Shown: positions 1 through 8,429 of the stretch, in pieces | Layout of the letters: each line of letters begins with the position of its first letter | Position numbering within the stretch: the first letter of the stretch is position 1 | NCBI GenBank assembly: GCA_902789665.1 | Contig: CADAOY010000004.1 | Location: 1 to 64,000 of the forward strand | Length of the DNA: 64,000 bases | From: an uncultured Lachnospiraceae bacterium | GTDB lineage: Bacteria; Bacillota; Clostridia; Lachnospirales; Lachnospiraceae | Direction: 5' to 3' | Position numbers and translations under genes: made by a program | The notes under the pieces: model-generated | Database searches by the model: none | The model's input: only the letters and a program-made list of their open reading frames with translations | What the model was told of the DNA's origin: nothing

Positions 1-2
1 GC

Positions 3-80
3 GGTAGGAGAACAAAACCAATCCACAGCATCTTTAACAGCATACCCGATACCTATAGAGAAGGTAAAGAATGGGTATGA
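3..80 (+). CDS. C-terminal end of an unidentified protein (partial)
   Basis: The window opens inside a reading frame that stays open from base 3 to a TGA at 78-80, about 25 residues. It stops 24 bases before the pepD start and just before the pepD ribosome binding site, as an upstream operon gene would. Another frame is open to 120 but would overlap pepD, so it is less likely. The residues are too few to name a family. Low confidence. Confidence 0.35.
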   Translation, partial: GRRTKPIHSIFNSIPDTYREGKEWV

Positions 81-104
81 CTATATAATACGAGGAGAAC
101 GAAT

Positions 105-1574
105 ATGGGCAATATATTAGATACTTTGGAACCAAAAGATGTATATAAGTTTTTTAGGGAGATCAGTGCCATTCCAAGACCAAGCTATCATACTGAGAAG
201 ATAAGTGAGTATCTGGAGCGCTTTGGCCTTGAAAGAGGGCTTTATACAAGAAGGGATGACTTGGGCAACGTTGTAATTAAAAAAGAGGCTTCTGAAGGCT
301 TTAAAGATAAAGAGACGGTTATTCTCCAGGGTCATATGGATATGGTGGCTGTAAAGACTCCTGACAGCGCTGTGGACCCATATAAGGATGGGCTGGACCT
401 GCAGGTTGAGGATGGATATCTCTATGCCAAAGGGACATCATTGGGAGCAGATGACGGTATAGCAGTGGCTTTCATGCTGGCGCTTTTGGATGGCGATTAT
501 GAACTTCCGAAACTGGAATGTATTTTTACAGTTGAGGAAGAAGTTGGCATGGATGGAGCACTTGGTCTTGATATGTCAGATATAGAAGGAAAGGAATTAA
601 TTAATATTGATTCAGAAGTAGAAGGAATTCTTACCCTGGGCTGCGCCGGTGGCATAAGACTTAATGGTAAGTTTAGAAGAGAGCGAACCGGTCCTAATAC
701 AGGAAAGGTATATTATATTGGAGTTCGCGGACTTAAAGGTGGTCATTCAGGAATGATGATACATCTTGGCAGAGCAAATTCAAATATTCTTATGGGCAGA
801 GTGCTTAAGAGTATTAAGGATGCAGGAATTGATTACAGACTTGTACATATAGAAGGTGGAGAGAAGGATAATGCCATTTCATTGTCAACAACTGCTTCAA
901 TATATGTGCCGGGTGTAGAATATGACTGGCTTCAGGCAAAGATTGAGAGTACCGTTAAGGAATGCGAACTTAAATTTATATCTGAATATACAGGAATTGA
1001 AGATGGTATTAAGATAGAGTTTTGCGCGCAGGATGAAGATGATATAACCTGTATGAGCAGGAAATCAACTGATATGGTTGTGGACTTTTTAAATACTACA
1101 CCTGATGGAGTAATTAAAATGTCGGATGATTTGCCGGATATGGTGGAGACATCACTAAATATAGGTACAATCGTTACGGAAGATGATTATGTTGTTACGG
1201 ATCAGCTTTTAAGAAGCAATGCGAAGGCAGGAAAGAAAGAGATTCTTGATGTGGTTTCAAAATGCATACAAGATGTTGGGGGTGAAGCGGTAGTATTCGG
1301 AGACTGCCCTAACTGGGAATATCGTAAAGATTCTCCACTTAGAGAGAAGATGGTGAGAATATTTAAGGAAGAATATGGATATGAGCCAAAGCTTGAAGTT
1401 GTGCATGCAGGCTTGGAATGCGGCATATTCTGCGATAAAAAGGAAGATTTGGACCCTGTATCAATAGGCCCTAATATTCTGGATATTCATACAGTAAAAG
1501 AGAAACTTGATATAGAATCCGTAAACAGAACATGGAAATATTTATTAAAAATACTACAAGATGTGGAAGGTTAA
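105..1574 (+). CDS. pepD: Aminoacyl-histidine dipeptidase (PepD, M20 family)
   Basis: Predicted cytosolic zinc dipeptidase of the M20 family, PepD/carnosinase-like branch, releasing amino acids from Xaa-His and other dipeptides. The 489 residues match the usual length of about 480-490. Metal-site motifs are visible in order: LQGHMDMV (about residues 76-83), GTSLGADDGIA (about 111-121) and the catalytic EEEVG run (about 144-148), followed by a lid domain with GLKGGHSG (about 210-217). The C-terminal VHAGLECG and GPNILDIHT motifs are typical of PepD. The start is supported by a GAGGAG ribosome binding site 6-7 bases upstream. It is followed by a 263-base intergenic region and so probably ends its transcript before nrdD. 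Confidence 0.93.
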   Translation: MGNILDTLEPKDVYKFFREISAIPRPSYHTEKISEYLERFGLERGLYTRRDDLGNVVIKKEASEGFKDKETVILQGHMDMVAVKTPDSAVDPYKDGLDLQVEDGYLYAKGTSLGADDGIAVAFMLALLDGDYELPKLECIFTVEEEVGMDGALGLDMSDIEGKELINIDSEVEGILTLGCAGGIRLNGKFRRERTGPNTGKVYYIGVRGLKGGHSGMMIHLGRANSNILMGRVLKSIKDAGIDYRLVHIEGGEKDNAISLSTTASIYVPGVEYDWLQAKIESTVKECELKFISEYTGIEDGIKIEFCAQDEDDITCMSRKSTDMVVDFLNTTPDGVIKMSDDLPDMVETSLNIGTIVTEDDYVVTDQLLRSNAKAGKKEILDVVSKCIQDVGGEAVVFGDCPNWEYRKDSPLREKMVRIFKEEYGYEPKLEVVHAGLECGIFCDKKEDLDPVSIGPNILDIHTVKEKLDIESVNRTWKYLLKILQDVEG

Positions 1575-1649
1575 AAAAATAACAAATGGCTCAAAATAGC
1601 ACTATTTCGGACTAGTCAACATAAAACATAGGAATAATTTTGGTGTAAA

Positions 1650-1665
1650 CCACAAGATATAGTGG
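1650..1665. promoter_or_regulatory. NrdR-box-like site, distal
   Basis: This 16-base site agrees with the NrdR consensus acaCwAtATaTwGtgt at about 13 of 16 positions and sits in a partial inverted repeat (AACCAC...GTGGTT). NrdR is the conserved repressor of ribonucleotide reductase genes. It lies 97 bases upstream of the second, near-identical copy and above the core promoter. The match was made by eye. Confidence 0.5.
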
Positions 1666-1705
1666 TTGGTTTTAAAAATTATTCAAATATATTGTATTTT
1701 TTCTG

Positions 1706-1734
1706 TTGACATCTATATGGGAATGTGGTAGTAT
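1706..1734 (+). promoter_or_regulatory. nrdD promoter
   Basis: A perfect -35 TTGACA (1706-1711) is followed after 17 bases by a -10 TAGTAT (1729-1734). Transcription would start near 1741, inside or next to the two proximal NrdR-box-like sites, a placement suited to repression. It leaves a leader of about 95 bases before the nrdD start. Confidence 0.7.
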
Positions 1735-1746
1735 AGCAATACACGA

Positions 1747-1794
1747 CCACAAGATATAGGGTTTTGAAATTTTGCAAAACACTATATTAAGCGT
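1747..1794. promoter_or_regulatory. Tandem NrdR-box-like sites at the nrdD transcription start
   Basis: Two 16-base sites, 1747-1762 and 1779-1794, each match the NrdR consensus at about 13 of 16 positions. Their starts are 32 bases apart, about three helical turns, which is the usual spacing of paired NrdR boxes. They cover the predicted transcription start and early leader of nrdD. The spacing, position and target gene together make this more convincing than either site alone. No nrdR gene is in the window. Confidence 0.62.
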
Positions 1795-1837
1795 AATAAA
1801 TATTAAGAAATAGTACTGTAATGGGAGGATTAAGAGA

Positions 1838-4222
1838 ATGTTTGCAGTTATTAAGAGAGACGGAGAAACAGTTGATTTTAACATTAGCAAGATCAGCAAT
1901 GCCATTATCAAGGCATTTGATGCTACATCTGTTAATTACACAGATGACATTGTTCAGCTTCTTGCATTAAGAGTTACAGCTGATTTCCAGGAAAAGGTTG
2001 AAGATGGCATGGTTCACGTGGAAGATATCCAGGACAGCGTTGAGAAAGTATTAGAGCAGGCCGGATATACAGAGACAGCCAAGGCATTCATCCTTTATCG
2101 TAAGCAGAGAGAGAAGATGAGAGCTATGAAGTCAACTATCCTTGATTATAAGGATGTTGTAAACAGCTACGTTAAGGTTGAAGACTGGAGAGTTAAAGAG
2201 AATTCAACTGTTACTTACTCTGTAGGTGGTTTGATTCTTAGTAACTCAGGTGCCGTAACTGCTAACTACTGGTTATCAGAAATCTACGATGAAGAAATCG
2301 CAGAGGCACACAGAAATGCAGATATTCATATTCATGACTTATCAATGCTTACCGGATACTGCGCAGGCTGGTCACTTAAGCAGCTTATTAAAGAAGGTTT
2401 AGGCGGAATCACAGGTAAGATTACATCAGCTCCTGCATCTCACCTTTCAGTTCTTTGCAACCAGATGGTTAACTTCCTTGGTATCATGCAGAACGAATGG
2501 GCAGGCGCTCAGGCATTCTCATCATTTGATACATATTTAGCTCCTTTCGTTAAAGTTGATAACTTATCATATGACGAAGTTAAGAAGAGCATTGAAAGCT
2601 TTATTTATGGTGTTAATACTCCATCCCGTTGGGGTACACAGGCTCCATTTACAAATATCACATTAGACTGGACAGTTCCTAACGACTTAGCTGAACTTCC
2701 TGCAATCGTTGGTGGTAAGGAAATGGATTTCTGCTACAAGGATTGTAAAGAAGAGATGGATATGGTTAACAGAGCATTCCTTGAGACAATGATCGATGGT
2801 GATGCAAACGGAAGAGGATTCCAGTATCCAATTCCTACATATTCAATTACCAGGGAATTTGACTGGAGTGATACACTTAATAACAGACTTCTCTTTGAGA
2901 TGACTGCTAAATATGGTACACCATACTTCTCAAATTACATCAACTCAGACATGCAGCCTTCAGATGTACGTTCAATGTGCTGCCGTCTCCGTCTTGATTT
3001 AAGAGAACTTCGTAAGAAAACAGGTGGTTTCTTCGGCTCAGGTGAGAGTACAGGTTCTGTAGGTGTTGTAACAATCAATATGCCAAGAATTGCATATCTT
3101 GCAACTGATGAAGCAGATTTCTTCAAGAGACTTGATCATATGATGGATATCTCAGCAAGAAGCTTAAAGATTAAGAGAGGCGTTATCTCAAGACTTCTTG
3201 AAGAAGGACTATATCCATATACAAAGAGATACTTGGGAGACTTCAGCAATCACTTCTCAACCATCGGTTTAATTGGTATGAACGAAGTTGGTCTTAATGC
3301 CAAGTGGCTTGGTGAAGACATGGCAAGCGAGAGGACTCAGGAATTCTCAAAGAAGGTTCTTAACCACATGAGAGACAGACTGGTTATTTACCAGGAGCAG
3401 TACGGTGACCTTTACAACTTAGAGGCAACTCCTGCTGAAAGTACAACATACAGATTTGCTAAGCATGACAGAAAGAGATATCCGGATATCAAGACAGCAG
3501 GTCATGAAGGAGATACACCATACTATACCAACTCATCACATCTTCCTGTAGATTATACAGTAGATATCTTTGATGCACTTGATATTCAGGATGAGTTACA
3601 GACATTATATACATCAGGTACAGTATTCCATGCATTCCTTGGTGAGAAGCTTCCGGACTGGAAGGCAGCAGCAAAGCTTGTTAAGACAATTGCTGAGAAT
3701 TACAGATTACCATACTATACAATGTCTCCTACATATTCAATCTGTAGAGAGCACGGATATATCTCAGGTGATCAGAGAACATGTCCTACATGTGGCGCTG
3801 TAACAGAAGTATACAGCCGTATCACAGGATACTACAGACCAATTCAGAACTGGAATGATGGTAAGACTCAGGAATATAACAACAGAACTGAGTATGAAAT
3901 CGATAAGTCACATCTTAAGGTTAACCAGGGCGCAAGATTATCAAATTATGAGAAAGATCCTGATGCATCCTGCTCAAAGTTAGCTGATGGCTTACATCTT
4001 TTCACAACAAAGACATGTCCAAACTGCAAGAAGGCTAAAGAGTTCTTAGAGGGCATTGAATATGATGTAATTGATGCTGAAGAGAATATGGAATTATCCA
4101 AGCAGCTTGGCATAATGAGTGCACCTACACTTGTGGTTGTTGACGGAGACAAGATGTCCACCATTATAAATGCTTCTAACATCAAGAAATATATAGATGA
4201 AAATATAAAAGCTATGGTATAA
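1838..4222 (+). CDS. nrdD: Class III anaerobic ribonucleoside-triphosphate reductase with fused C-terminal glutaredoxin-like domain
   Basis: Reduces ribonucleotides to deoxyribonucleotides under anoxia using a glycyl radical. The 794 residues hold an N-terminal ATP-cone (about 1-95), the catalytic barrel with a MCCRLRLDL segment, a zinc site built from C636-x2-H639 and C649-PT-C652, and the glycyl radical motif RITGYYRP with the radical glycine at about 664. A usual NrdD would end about 25-40 residues later. Here a linker leads into a glutaredoxin/NrdH-like domain (about 718-794) with a CPNC active site at 727-730 and the conserved SAPTLVV cis-proline segment. This suggests the enzyme takes electrons from its own redoxin rather than from formate. 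The start has GGGAGG upstream. The activase gene nrdG is not adjacent. Confidence 0.95.
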   Translation: MFAVIKRDGETVDFNISKISNAIIKAFDATSVNYTDDIVQLLALRVTADFQEKVEDGMVHVEDIQDSVEKVLEQAGYTETAKAFILYRKQREKMRAMKSTILDYKDVVNSYVKVEDWRVKENSTVTYSVGGLILSNSGAVTANYWLSEIYDEEIAEAHRNADIHIHDLSMLTGYCAGWSLKQLIKEGLGGITGKITSAPASHLSVLCNQMVNFLGIMQNEWAGAQAFSSFDTYLAPFVKVDNLSYDEVKKSIESFIYGVNTPSRWGTQAPFTNITLDWTVPNDLAELPAIVGGKEMDFCYKDCKEEMDMVNRAFLETMIDGDANGRGFQYPIPTYSITREFDWSDTLNNRLLFEMTAKYGTPYFSNYINSDMQPSDVRSMCCRLRLDLRELRKKTGGFFGSGESTGSVGVVTINMPRIAYLATDEADFFKRLDHMMDISARSLKIKRGVISRLLEEGLYPYTKRYLGDFSNHFSTIGLIGMNEVGLNAKWLGEDMASERTQEFSKKVLNHMRDRLVIYQEQYGDLYNLEATPAESTTYRFAKHDRKRYPDIKTAGHEGDTPYYTNSSHLPVDYTVDIFDALDIQDELQTLYTSGTVFHAFLGEKLPDWKAAAKLVKTIAENYRLPYYTMSPTYSICREHGYISGDQRTCPTCGAVTEVYSRITGYYRPIQNWNDGKTQEYNNRTEYEIDKSHLKVNQGARLSNYEKDPDASCSKLADGLHLFTTKTCPNCKKAKEFLEGIEYDVIDAEENMELSKQLGIMSAPTLVVVDGDKMSTIINASNIKKYIDENIKAMV

Positions 4223-4227
4223 TTAAG

Positions 4228-4262
4228 AGCGTCAGGCTACAATGGTCTGACGCTTTTCTTGT
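4228..4262 (+). terminator. Intrinsic terminator after nrdD
   Basis: An 8-bp stem (AGCGTCAG at 4228-4235 with CTGACGCT at 4247-4254), an 11-base loop and a T-rich tail follow the nrdD stop codon directly. Confidence 0.85.
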
Positions 4263-4311
4263 TTGCCATATTCAGGCAGAAGAAAAAATAAACCAGAAGG
4301 GAAATAATGAT

Positions 4312-5232
4312 ATGATTACTAAATTGTTAAATGAGATTCAAAAGAAGGATGCGCCTATTGTTGTGGGCTTAGATCCAATGGAGAAGTTTATTCCAACTTA
4401 CATCAAGAAGAAAGCTTATGATGAATATGGTCAGACTTTAAAAGGAATATCTGAAGCAATTTATGAATATAACAAAGGAATTGTTGATGCAGTATGTGAT
4501 CTTGTTCCTGCAGTAAAACCACAGATAGCAATGTATGAGCAGTTCGGTATTGAAGGACTTATGGCATATAAGAAGACAGTAGATTACTGTAAGTCAAAAG
4601 GCCTTATTGTAATTGGTGATGTTAAAAGAGGAGATATCGGTTCAACATCCCAGTCTTATGCAGTTGCTCATCTTGGCAAGGTTAAGGTAGGAGATGAACT
4701 TATTCCTGTATTTGATGAAGATATGGCAACAGTTAATCCATATCTTGGTACTGACGGTGTTAAGCCTTTCGTAGATGTATGTAAGGCTGAAGATAAAGGT
4801 ATCTTCGTACTTGTTAAAACATCCAATCCAAGCAGCGGTGAATTACAGGATAAGATCTGTGATGGAAAGCATGTATATGAACTTATGGCAGAATATGTTA
4901 ATAAGTGGGGAGAGGATGTAATGGAAGGCAATTACAGCAATGTTGGTGCTGTAGTTGGTGCAACCTATCCTGAAGTTGGTAAGGCATTAAGAGAGATTAT
5001 GCCTAAAGCTCTTATCCTGGTTCCGGGTTACGGTGCTCAGGGTGGTAAGGGTGCTGACCTTGTACATTTCTTCAACAAGGATGGTCTTGGTGCAATTATC
5101 AATTCTTCAAGAGGAATTATTGCAGCATATCAGTCAGAAGCATATGCTTCATATGGTGAAGAGAATTATGCTGATGCTTCAAGGGCAGCAGTTATTGCAA
5201 TGAAAGAAGATATTAAGTCAGCACTTAAATAG
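4312..5232 (+). CDS. pyrF: Orotidine 5'-phosphate decarboxylase, type 2
   Basis: Catalyses the last step of UMP synthesis, decarboxylation of orotidine monophosphate. At 306 residues it belongs to the longer type 2 branch rather than the 230-residue Bacillus type. The catalytic D-x-K-R-x-D-I pattern is visible as GDVKRGDIG at residues 102-110. The VPGYGAQGG and INSSRGI phosphate-binding segments lie near the C terminus. A GAAGGGA ribosome binding site precedes the ATG. It is 26 bases from pyrE, so the two final pyrimidine genes are co-transcribed. The other pyr genes are not in the window. Confidence 0.95.
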   Translation: MITKLLNEIQKKDAPIVVGLDPMEKFIPTYIKKKAYDEYGQTLKGISEAIYEYNKGIVDAVCDLVPAVKPQIAMYEQFGIEGLMAYKKTVDYCKSKGLIVIGDVKRGDIGSTSQSYAVAHLGKVKVGDELIPVFDEDMATVNPYLGTDGVKPFVDVCKAEDKGIFVLVKTSNPSSGELQDKICDGKHVYELMAEYVNKWGEDVMEGNYSNVGAVVGATYPEVGKALREIMPKALILVPGYGAQGGKGADLVHFFNKDGLGAIINSSRGIIAAYQSEAYASYGEENYADASRAAVIAMKEDIKSALK

Positions 5233-5258
5233 TCAGAGCTTATTAGGAGGAGAAAGAA

Positions 5259-5936
5259 ATGGAAAGTTATAAGCAGGAATTTATAGATTTTATGGTGGAA
5301 GCCAATGTGCTTAAGTTCGGGGATTTTACACTTAAGAGTGGAAGAAAGTCTCCATTCTTCATGAATGCAGGGGCTTATGTAACAGGATATCAGCTTAAGA
5401 AATTAGGTGAATATTATGCCAAGGCAATTCATGATGCATATGGCGATGACTGGGATATCTTATTCGGACCTGCATATAAGGGTATTCCACTTTCAGTAGC
5501 AACAACCATTGCATACAGCGAACTTTATGGCAAGGAAGTTAAATATTCTTCAAACCGTAAGGAAGTTAAGGATCATGGTGATGTGGGAATCCTTCTTGGT
5601 TCTAAGATGCAGGATGGCGACAGAGTTGTTATTATCGAAGATGTAACAACATCAGGTAAGTCAATTGAAGAGACATATCCAATTATCAAGGCTCAGGCTG
5701 ATGTGGAAGTTGTAGGTCTTATGGTAAGCCTTAACCGTATGGAGAAGGGACTTAATACAGACAAGACTGCACTTGATGAAATTGCAGAAACATATAATAT
5801 CAAGACAGGCGCCATCGTATCAATGGCTGAGGTATGCGAATATCTTTATAACAGAGAAGTTAATGGCAGAGTTGTAATTGATGATGAAATCAAGAAAGCA
5901 ATTGATGCATACTATGAGCAGTATGGTGCAAAATAA
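5259..5936 (+). CDS. pyrE: Orotate phosphoribosyltransferase
   Basis: Transfers ribose phosphate from PRPP to orotate to give OMP, the substrate of the preceding pyrF product. The PRPP-binding signature VVIIEDVTTSGKS is present around residues 125-137, and FGPAYKGIPL near residue 68 forms part of the orotate site. Length (225) is normal. The start has a strong AGGAGG about 8 bases upstream. It is followed after only 9 bases by a small membrane protein gene, extending the same transcript. Confidence 0.96.
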   Translation: MESYKQEFIDFMVEANVLKFGDFTLKSGRKSPFFMNAGAYVTGYQLKKLGEYYAKAIHDAYGDDWDILFGPAYKGIPLSVATTIAYSELYGKEVKYSSNRKEVKDHGDVGILLGSKMQDGDRVVIIEDVTTSGKSIEETYPIIKAQADVEVVGLMVSLNRMEKGLNTDKTALDEIAETYNIKTGAIVSMAEVCEYLYNREVNGRVVIDDEIKKAIDAYYEQYGAK

Positions 5937-5945
5937 GGATTATAA

Positions 5946-6281
5946 ATGGGCAGCAGATTTAATTTAAGCAAGAAGTACAAATTCACAGACAAGAAGATAG
6001 ACAATCTCAGTATTATGGGAATTGTCCTTGGAAGTATTTCCCTTCTTGCTTTAATTGCGGCTATTATCATAAGTTTTTTCAATGACGGTCAAGCCTTTAT
6101 CAGATTTGGCCTGACTGTTATTCTGGCGCTGATTTTTTCAATTGTGGGAGAGGTCCTCTCCATTATATCCAGATTACAGGCGGACAATTATTATATTCTT
6201 TCAAATACCGGAATAGTGATAAATACAGTGAATCTGTTTTTTATCATGTATATTGTCGGGCTTGGAATAATGAATTATTAA
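5946..6281 (+). CDS. Small multi-pass membrane protein of unknown function (DUF6142-like)
   Basis: A 111-residue protein with a short charged N terminus (about residues 1-22) and three to four hydrophobic segments, at about 24-45, 51-76 and 87-109. It resembles the small DUF6142 membrane proteins of Lachnospiraceae, but that assignment is from memory and tentative. No catalytic motif is seen. It sits 9 bases after pyrE, and its stop codon overlaps the ribosome binding site of the M29-type peptidase, so it is probably translated with that operon. No function is proposed. Confidence 0.7.
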   Translation: MGSRFNLSKKYKFTDKKIDNLSIMGIVLGSISLLALIAAIIISFFNDGQAFIRFGLTVILALIFSIVGEVLSIISRLQADNYYILSNTGIVINTVNLFFIMYIVGLGIMNY

Positions 6282-6290
6282 GGAGCATTG

Positions 6291-8339
6291 ATGGAAGAAA
6301 GATTAACACTTGCTTTAACAAGAATCAGGGAAATAGAGAATGAAGAGGGGGTGATGGCATATCAGCCCTTTTTTAAGGTTGTAAGTACATTCCTTTTGGA
6401 TTTATATGAGTTATATTCTCTTAATAAAGGCGCAGAGTCAGATGGCGTAATTACTGCACTTTGGAAAGAAGGGGATTACCAGGGAATTAATGATCTTCTT
6501 TATAAGGATGCGGTGCCGGAAGGATATGATAACAGTTTCTTAAATCCTGATTATGCCTATGGTGTATTAGGTTACGCAGGTCCTTATCTTTCTGCCATAT
6601 ATACAGAGATTAAGGCGGCGATTCCTGATGCATATGAAGGTTATCTTGAAGGAATTCTTATCAGGATGGAACTTATGCTGGAGGTTTATTCGTCCCTTTT
6701 GGTAGCAGATGGAGAAACTGAGGAAATAAACAGTATTAAGGAGATATTTTACTGGTATGTAAGTGATTATTATGATACTGAAATTCCAAGACTGATTAAG
6801 TCTCAGTTTGAGGTGGAGAATCTGGCTTTCAATATTGTTACAAAGGAAGATTTAAGCAATCCGTCATACCTTTATAAGTATGGTGAGAGAGTAACAATAA
6901 ATGAAATCAGGGTAAGTGAATTCTTATCATCACTTCCTGAAGAAGATATAGATAAAATGGCCGCAACCATAGTGAATGGTTACAGAGATGGTTTCATCCA
7001 GGCTGGAAAGGATCTGTCTAAAAAGAAATATGCCAATGTAAGATATCATATTGGTTTTGAAAGAGTAATAAAGGCGGTTGTTGATAAACTTTCAGAACTG
7101 GGCCTTGAGCCTGTTATGTACAGGGGAAGAAGGGATATCTTTGCTAAAAGAAATCTTAATCCTATAGGCTATGTGGGAGCCAATGAATTATTACAGTTTG
7201 ATTATGACCACAGAGAAGATATGGGTATGATTCTTGATGGTCATCTGGTAAACAGAAGAGTGGAATGTTTAAAGGCTGCCTATGAAGAAAACAGGGAAGC
7301 GGCTGCCTCATTCGCAGGCCCTATTGTGATTGAGACATTTGGTGAGCCTATTGTGGATTTGGTATCAAGAGAAAATGCCATTTCGCTTAATGAATCACAA
7401 AGAAAGAACAATGTGGATTTATCTTCACAGAATGCTGAGATTACTGCTAAGTACATTGACCCTGAGCAAAGAAGTTTCAGCATAATAGCTTTTCCGATGC
7501 CATCCATCTCTGAGAATTATGAAGAGATTTTTAAGGATACAATAAAGATTAATACTCTTGATGTTAACAAATATAGAAAAATTCAGCAGACAATAATTGA
7601 TGTTTTAGATAAACACTCGGTGGCTCACGTAGTAGGAAACAATGGAAATATAACAGACCTTTATGTGAAACTCTGGGAACTTAAGGACCCTGCAAAAGAA
7701 ACAAAATTTGAAAACTGCGTGGCTGATGTAAATATCCCTGTGGGTGAAGTCTTCACATCGCCTGTTTTAGAGGGAACACATGGAGTTCTTAATGTTAAGA
7801 AAGTATTCTTAAACGAGCAGGAATATAAGGACCTGACACTTGAAATTGAAGAAGGATATATTAAATCATATTCGTGCGCTAATTTCTCAGACCCTGCAGA
7901 GAACCGTAAATATATAGATGCGGGAATACTGTTCCATCATGAAACTCTGCCAATGGGAGAGTTTGCAATAGGAACCAATACAACAGCTTATGTTATGGCA
8001 AGAAAACATGATATTGAGAAATATATGCCTATTCTTATAGCAGAGAAGACAGGGCCGCATTTTGCATTTGGGGATACCTGTTATTCAAGAGAAGAAGAGG
8101 TCAGGGTATATAACCCGGATGGCAAGGAAATAGTGGCCAAGGAGAACAGCGCATCAGCACTCAGAAAGACAGATTCTTCCAAGGCGTATTTTAACTGTCA
8201 TACGGATATAACCATACCTTATGATGAACTTGGGCTACTTGAGGTAATAGATGAAAAAGGAGCCTCAGTAAAGATAATCGAGAATGGCCGTTTTGTCCTT
8301 GAAGGAACGGAGGAACTGAACGAGGCTTTTCTTGACTGA
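6291..8339 (+). CDS. M29-type metallo-aminopeptidase with long N-terminal extension
   Basis: The C-terminal part carries the M29 (AmpS/PepS) aminopeptidase metal site in order: GEVFTSPVLEG, LPMGEFAIG, GPHFAFGDTCY and HTDITIP. These supply the expected Glu, Glu, His, Tyr, His and Asp ligands. The protein is 682 residues, whereas usual M29 enzymes are about 410, so roughly 270-300 N-terminal residues are extra, mostly helical and without a signal peptide. A cytosolic role in peptide turnover is inferred. The ATG at 6291 is preferred over a TTG at 6288 because AGGAG lies 5 bases before it. The gene ends at the promoter of the next transcript. Confidence 0.82.
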   Translation: MEERLTLALTRIREIENEEGVMAYQPFFKVVSTFLLDLYELYSLNKGAESDGVITALWKEGDYQGINDLLYKDAVPEGYDNSFLNPDYAYGVLGYAGPYLSAIYTEIKAAIPDAYEGYLEGILIRMELMLEVYSSLLVADGETEEINSIKEIFYWYVSDYYDTEIPRLIKSQFEVENLAFNIVTKEDLSNPSYLYKYGERVTINEIRVSEFLSSLPEEDIDKMAATIVNGYRDGFIQAGKDLSKKKYANVRYHIGFERVIKAVVDKLSELGLEPVMYRGRRDIFAKRNLNPIGYVGANELLQFDYDHREDMGMILDGHLVNRRVECLKAAYEENREAAASFAGPIVIETFGEPIVDLVSRENAISLNESQRKNNVDLSSQNAEITAKYIDPEQRSFSIIAFPMPSISENYEEIFKDTIKINTLDVNKYRKIQQTIIDVLDKHSVAHVVGNNGNITDLYVKLWELKDPAKETKFENCVADVNIPVGEVFTSPVLEGTHGVLNVKKVFLNEQEYKDLTLEIEEGYIKSYSCANFSDPAENRKYIDAGILFHHETLPMGEFAIGTNTTAYVMARKHDIEKYMPILIAEKTGPHFAFGDTCYSREEEVRVYNPDGKEIVAKENSASALRKTDSSKAYFNCHTDITIPYDELGLLEVIDEKGASVKIIENGRFVLEGTEELNEAFLD

Positions 8340-8360
8340 AATAGGGTAAAATAGTATAAT
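8332..8360 (+). promoter_or_regulatory. Promoter of the lipoprotein-pur-clpC-radA run
   Basis: A -35 TTGACT (8332-8337) and a perfect -10 TATAAT (8355-8360) are 17 bases apart. The -35 overlaps the stop codon of the M29-type peptidase gene. The predicted start near 8367 gives a leader of about 63 bases. No purine riboswitch fold is apparent in that short leader. Confidence 0.72.
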
Positions 8361-8429
8361 TAAATAGGTTATGTGTGGAAATTTGGACTAATTTAAAAGG
8401 AGTAATTCGGCAAGCCCGGATTTGATGAT

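Noticed and set aside
8361-8429. Purine riboswitch before the lipoprotein-pur run
   Set aside because: The leader is about 63 bases and shows no three-way junction or conserved purine-aptamer loops.
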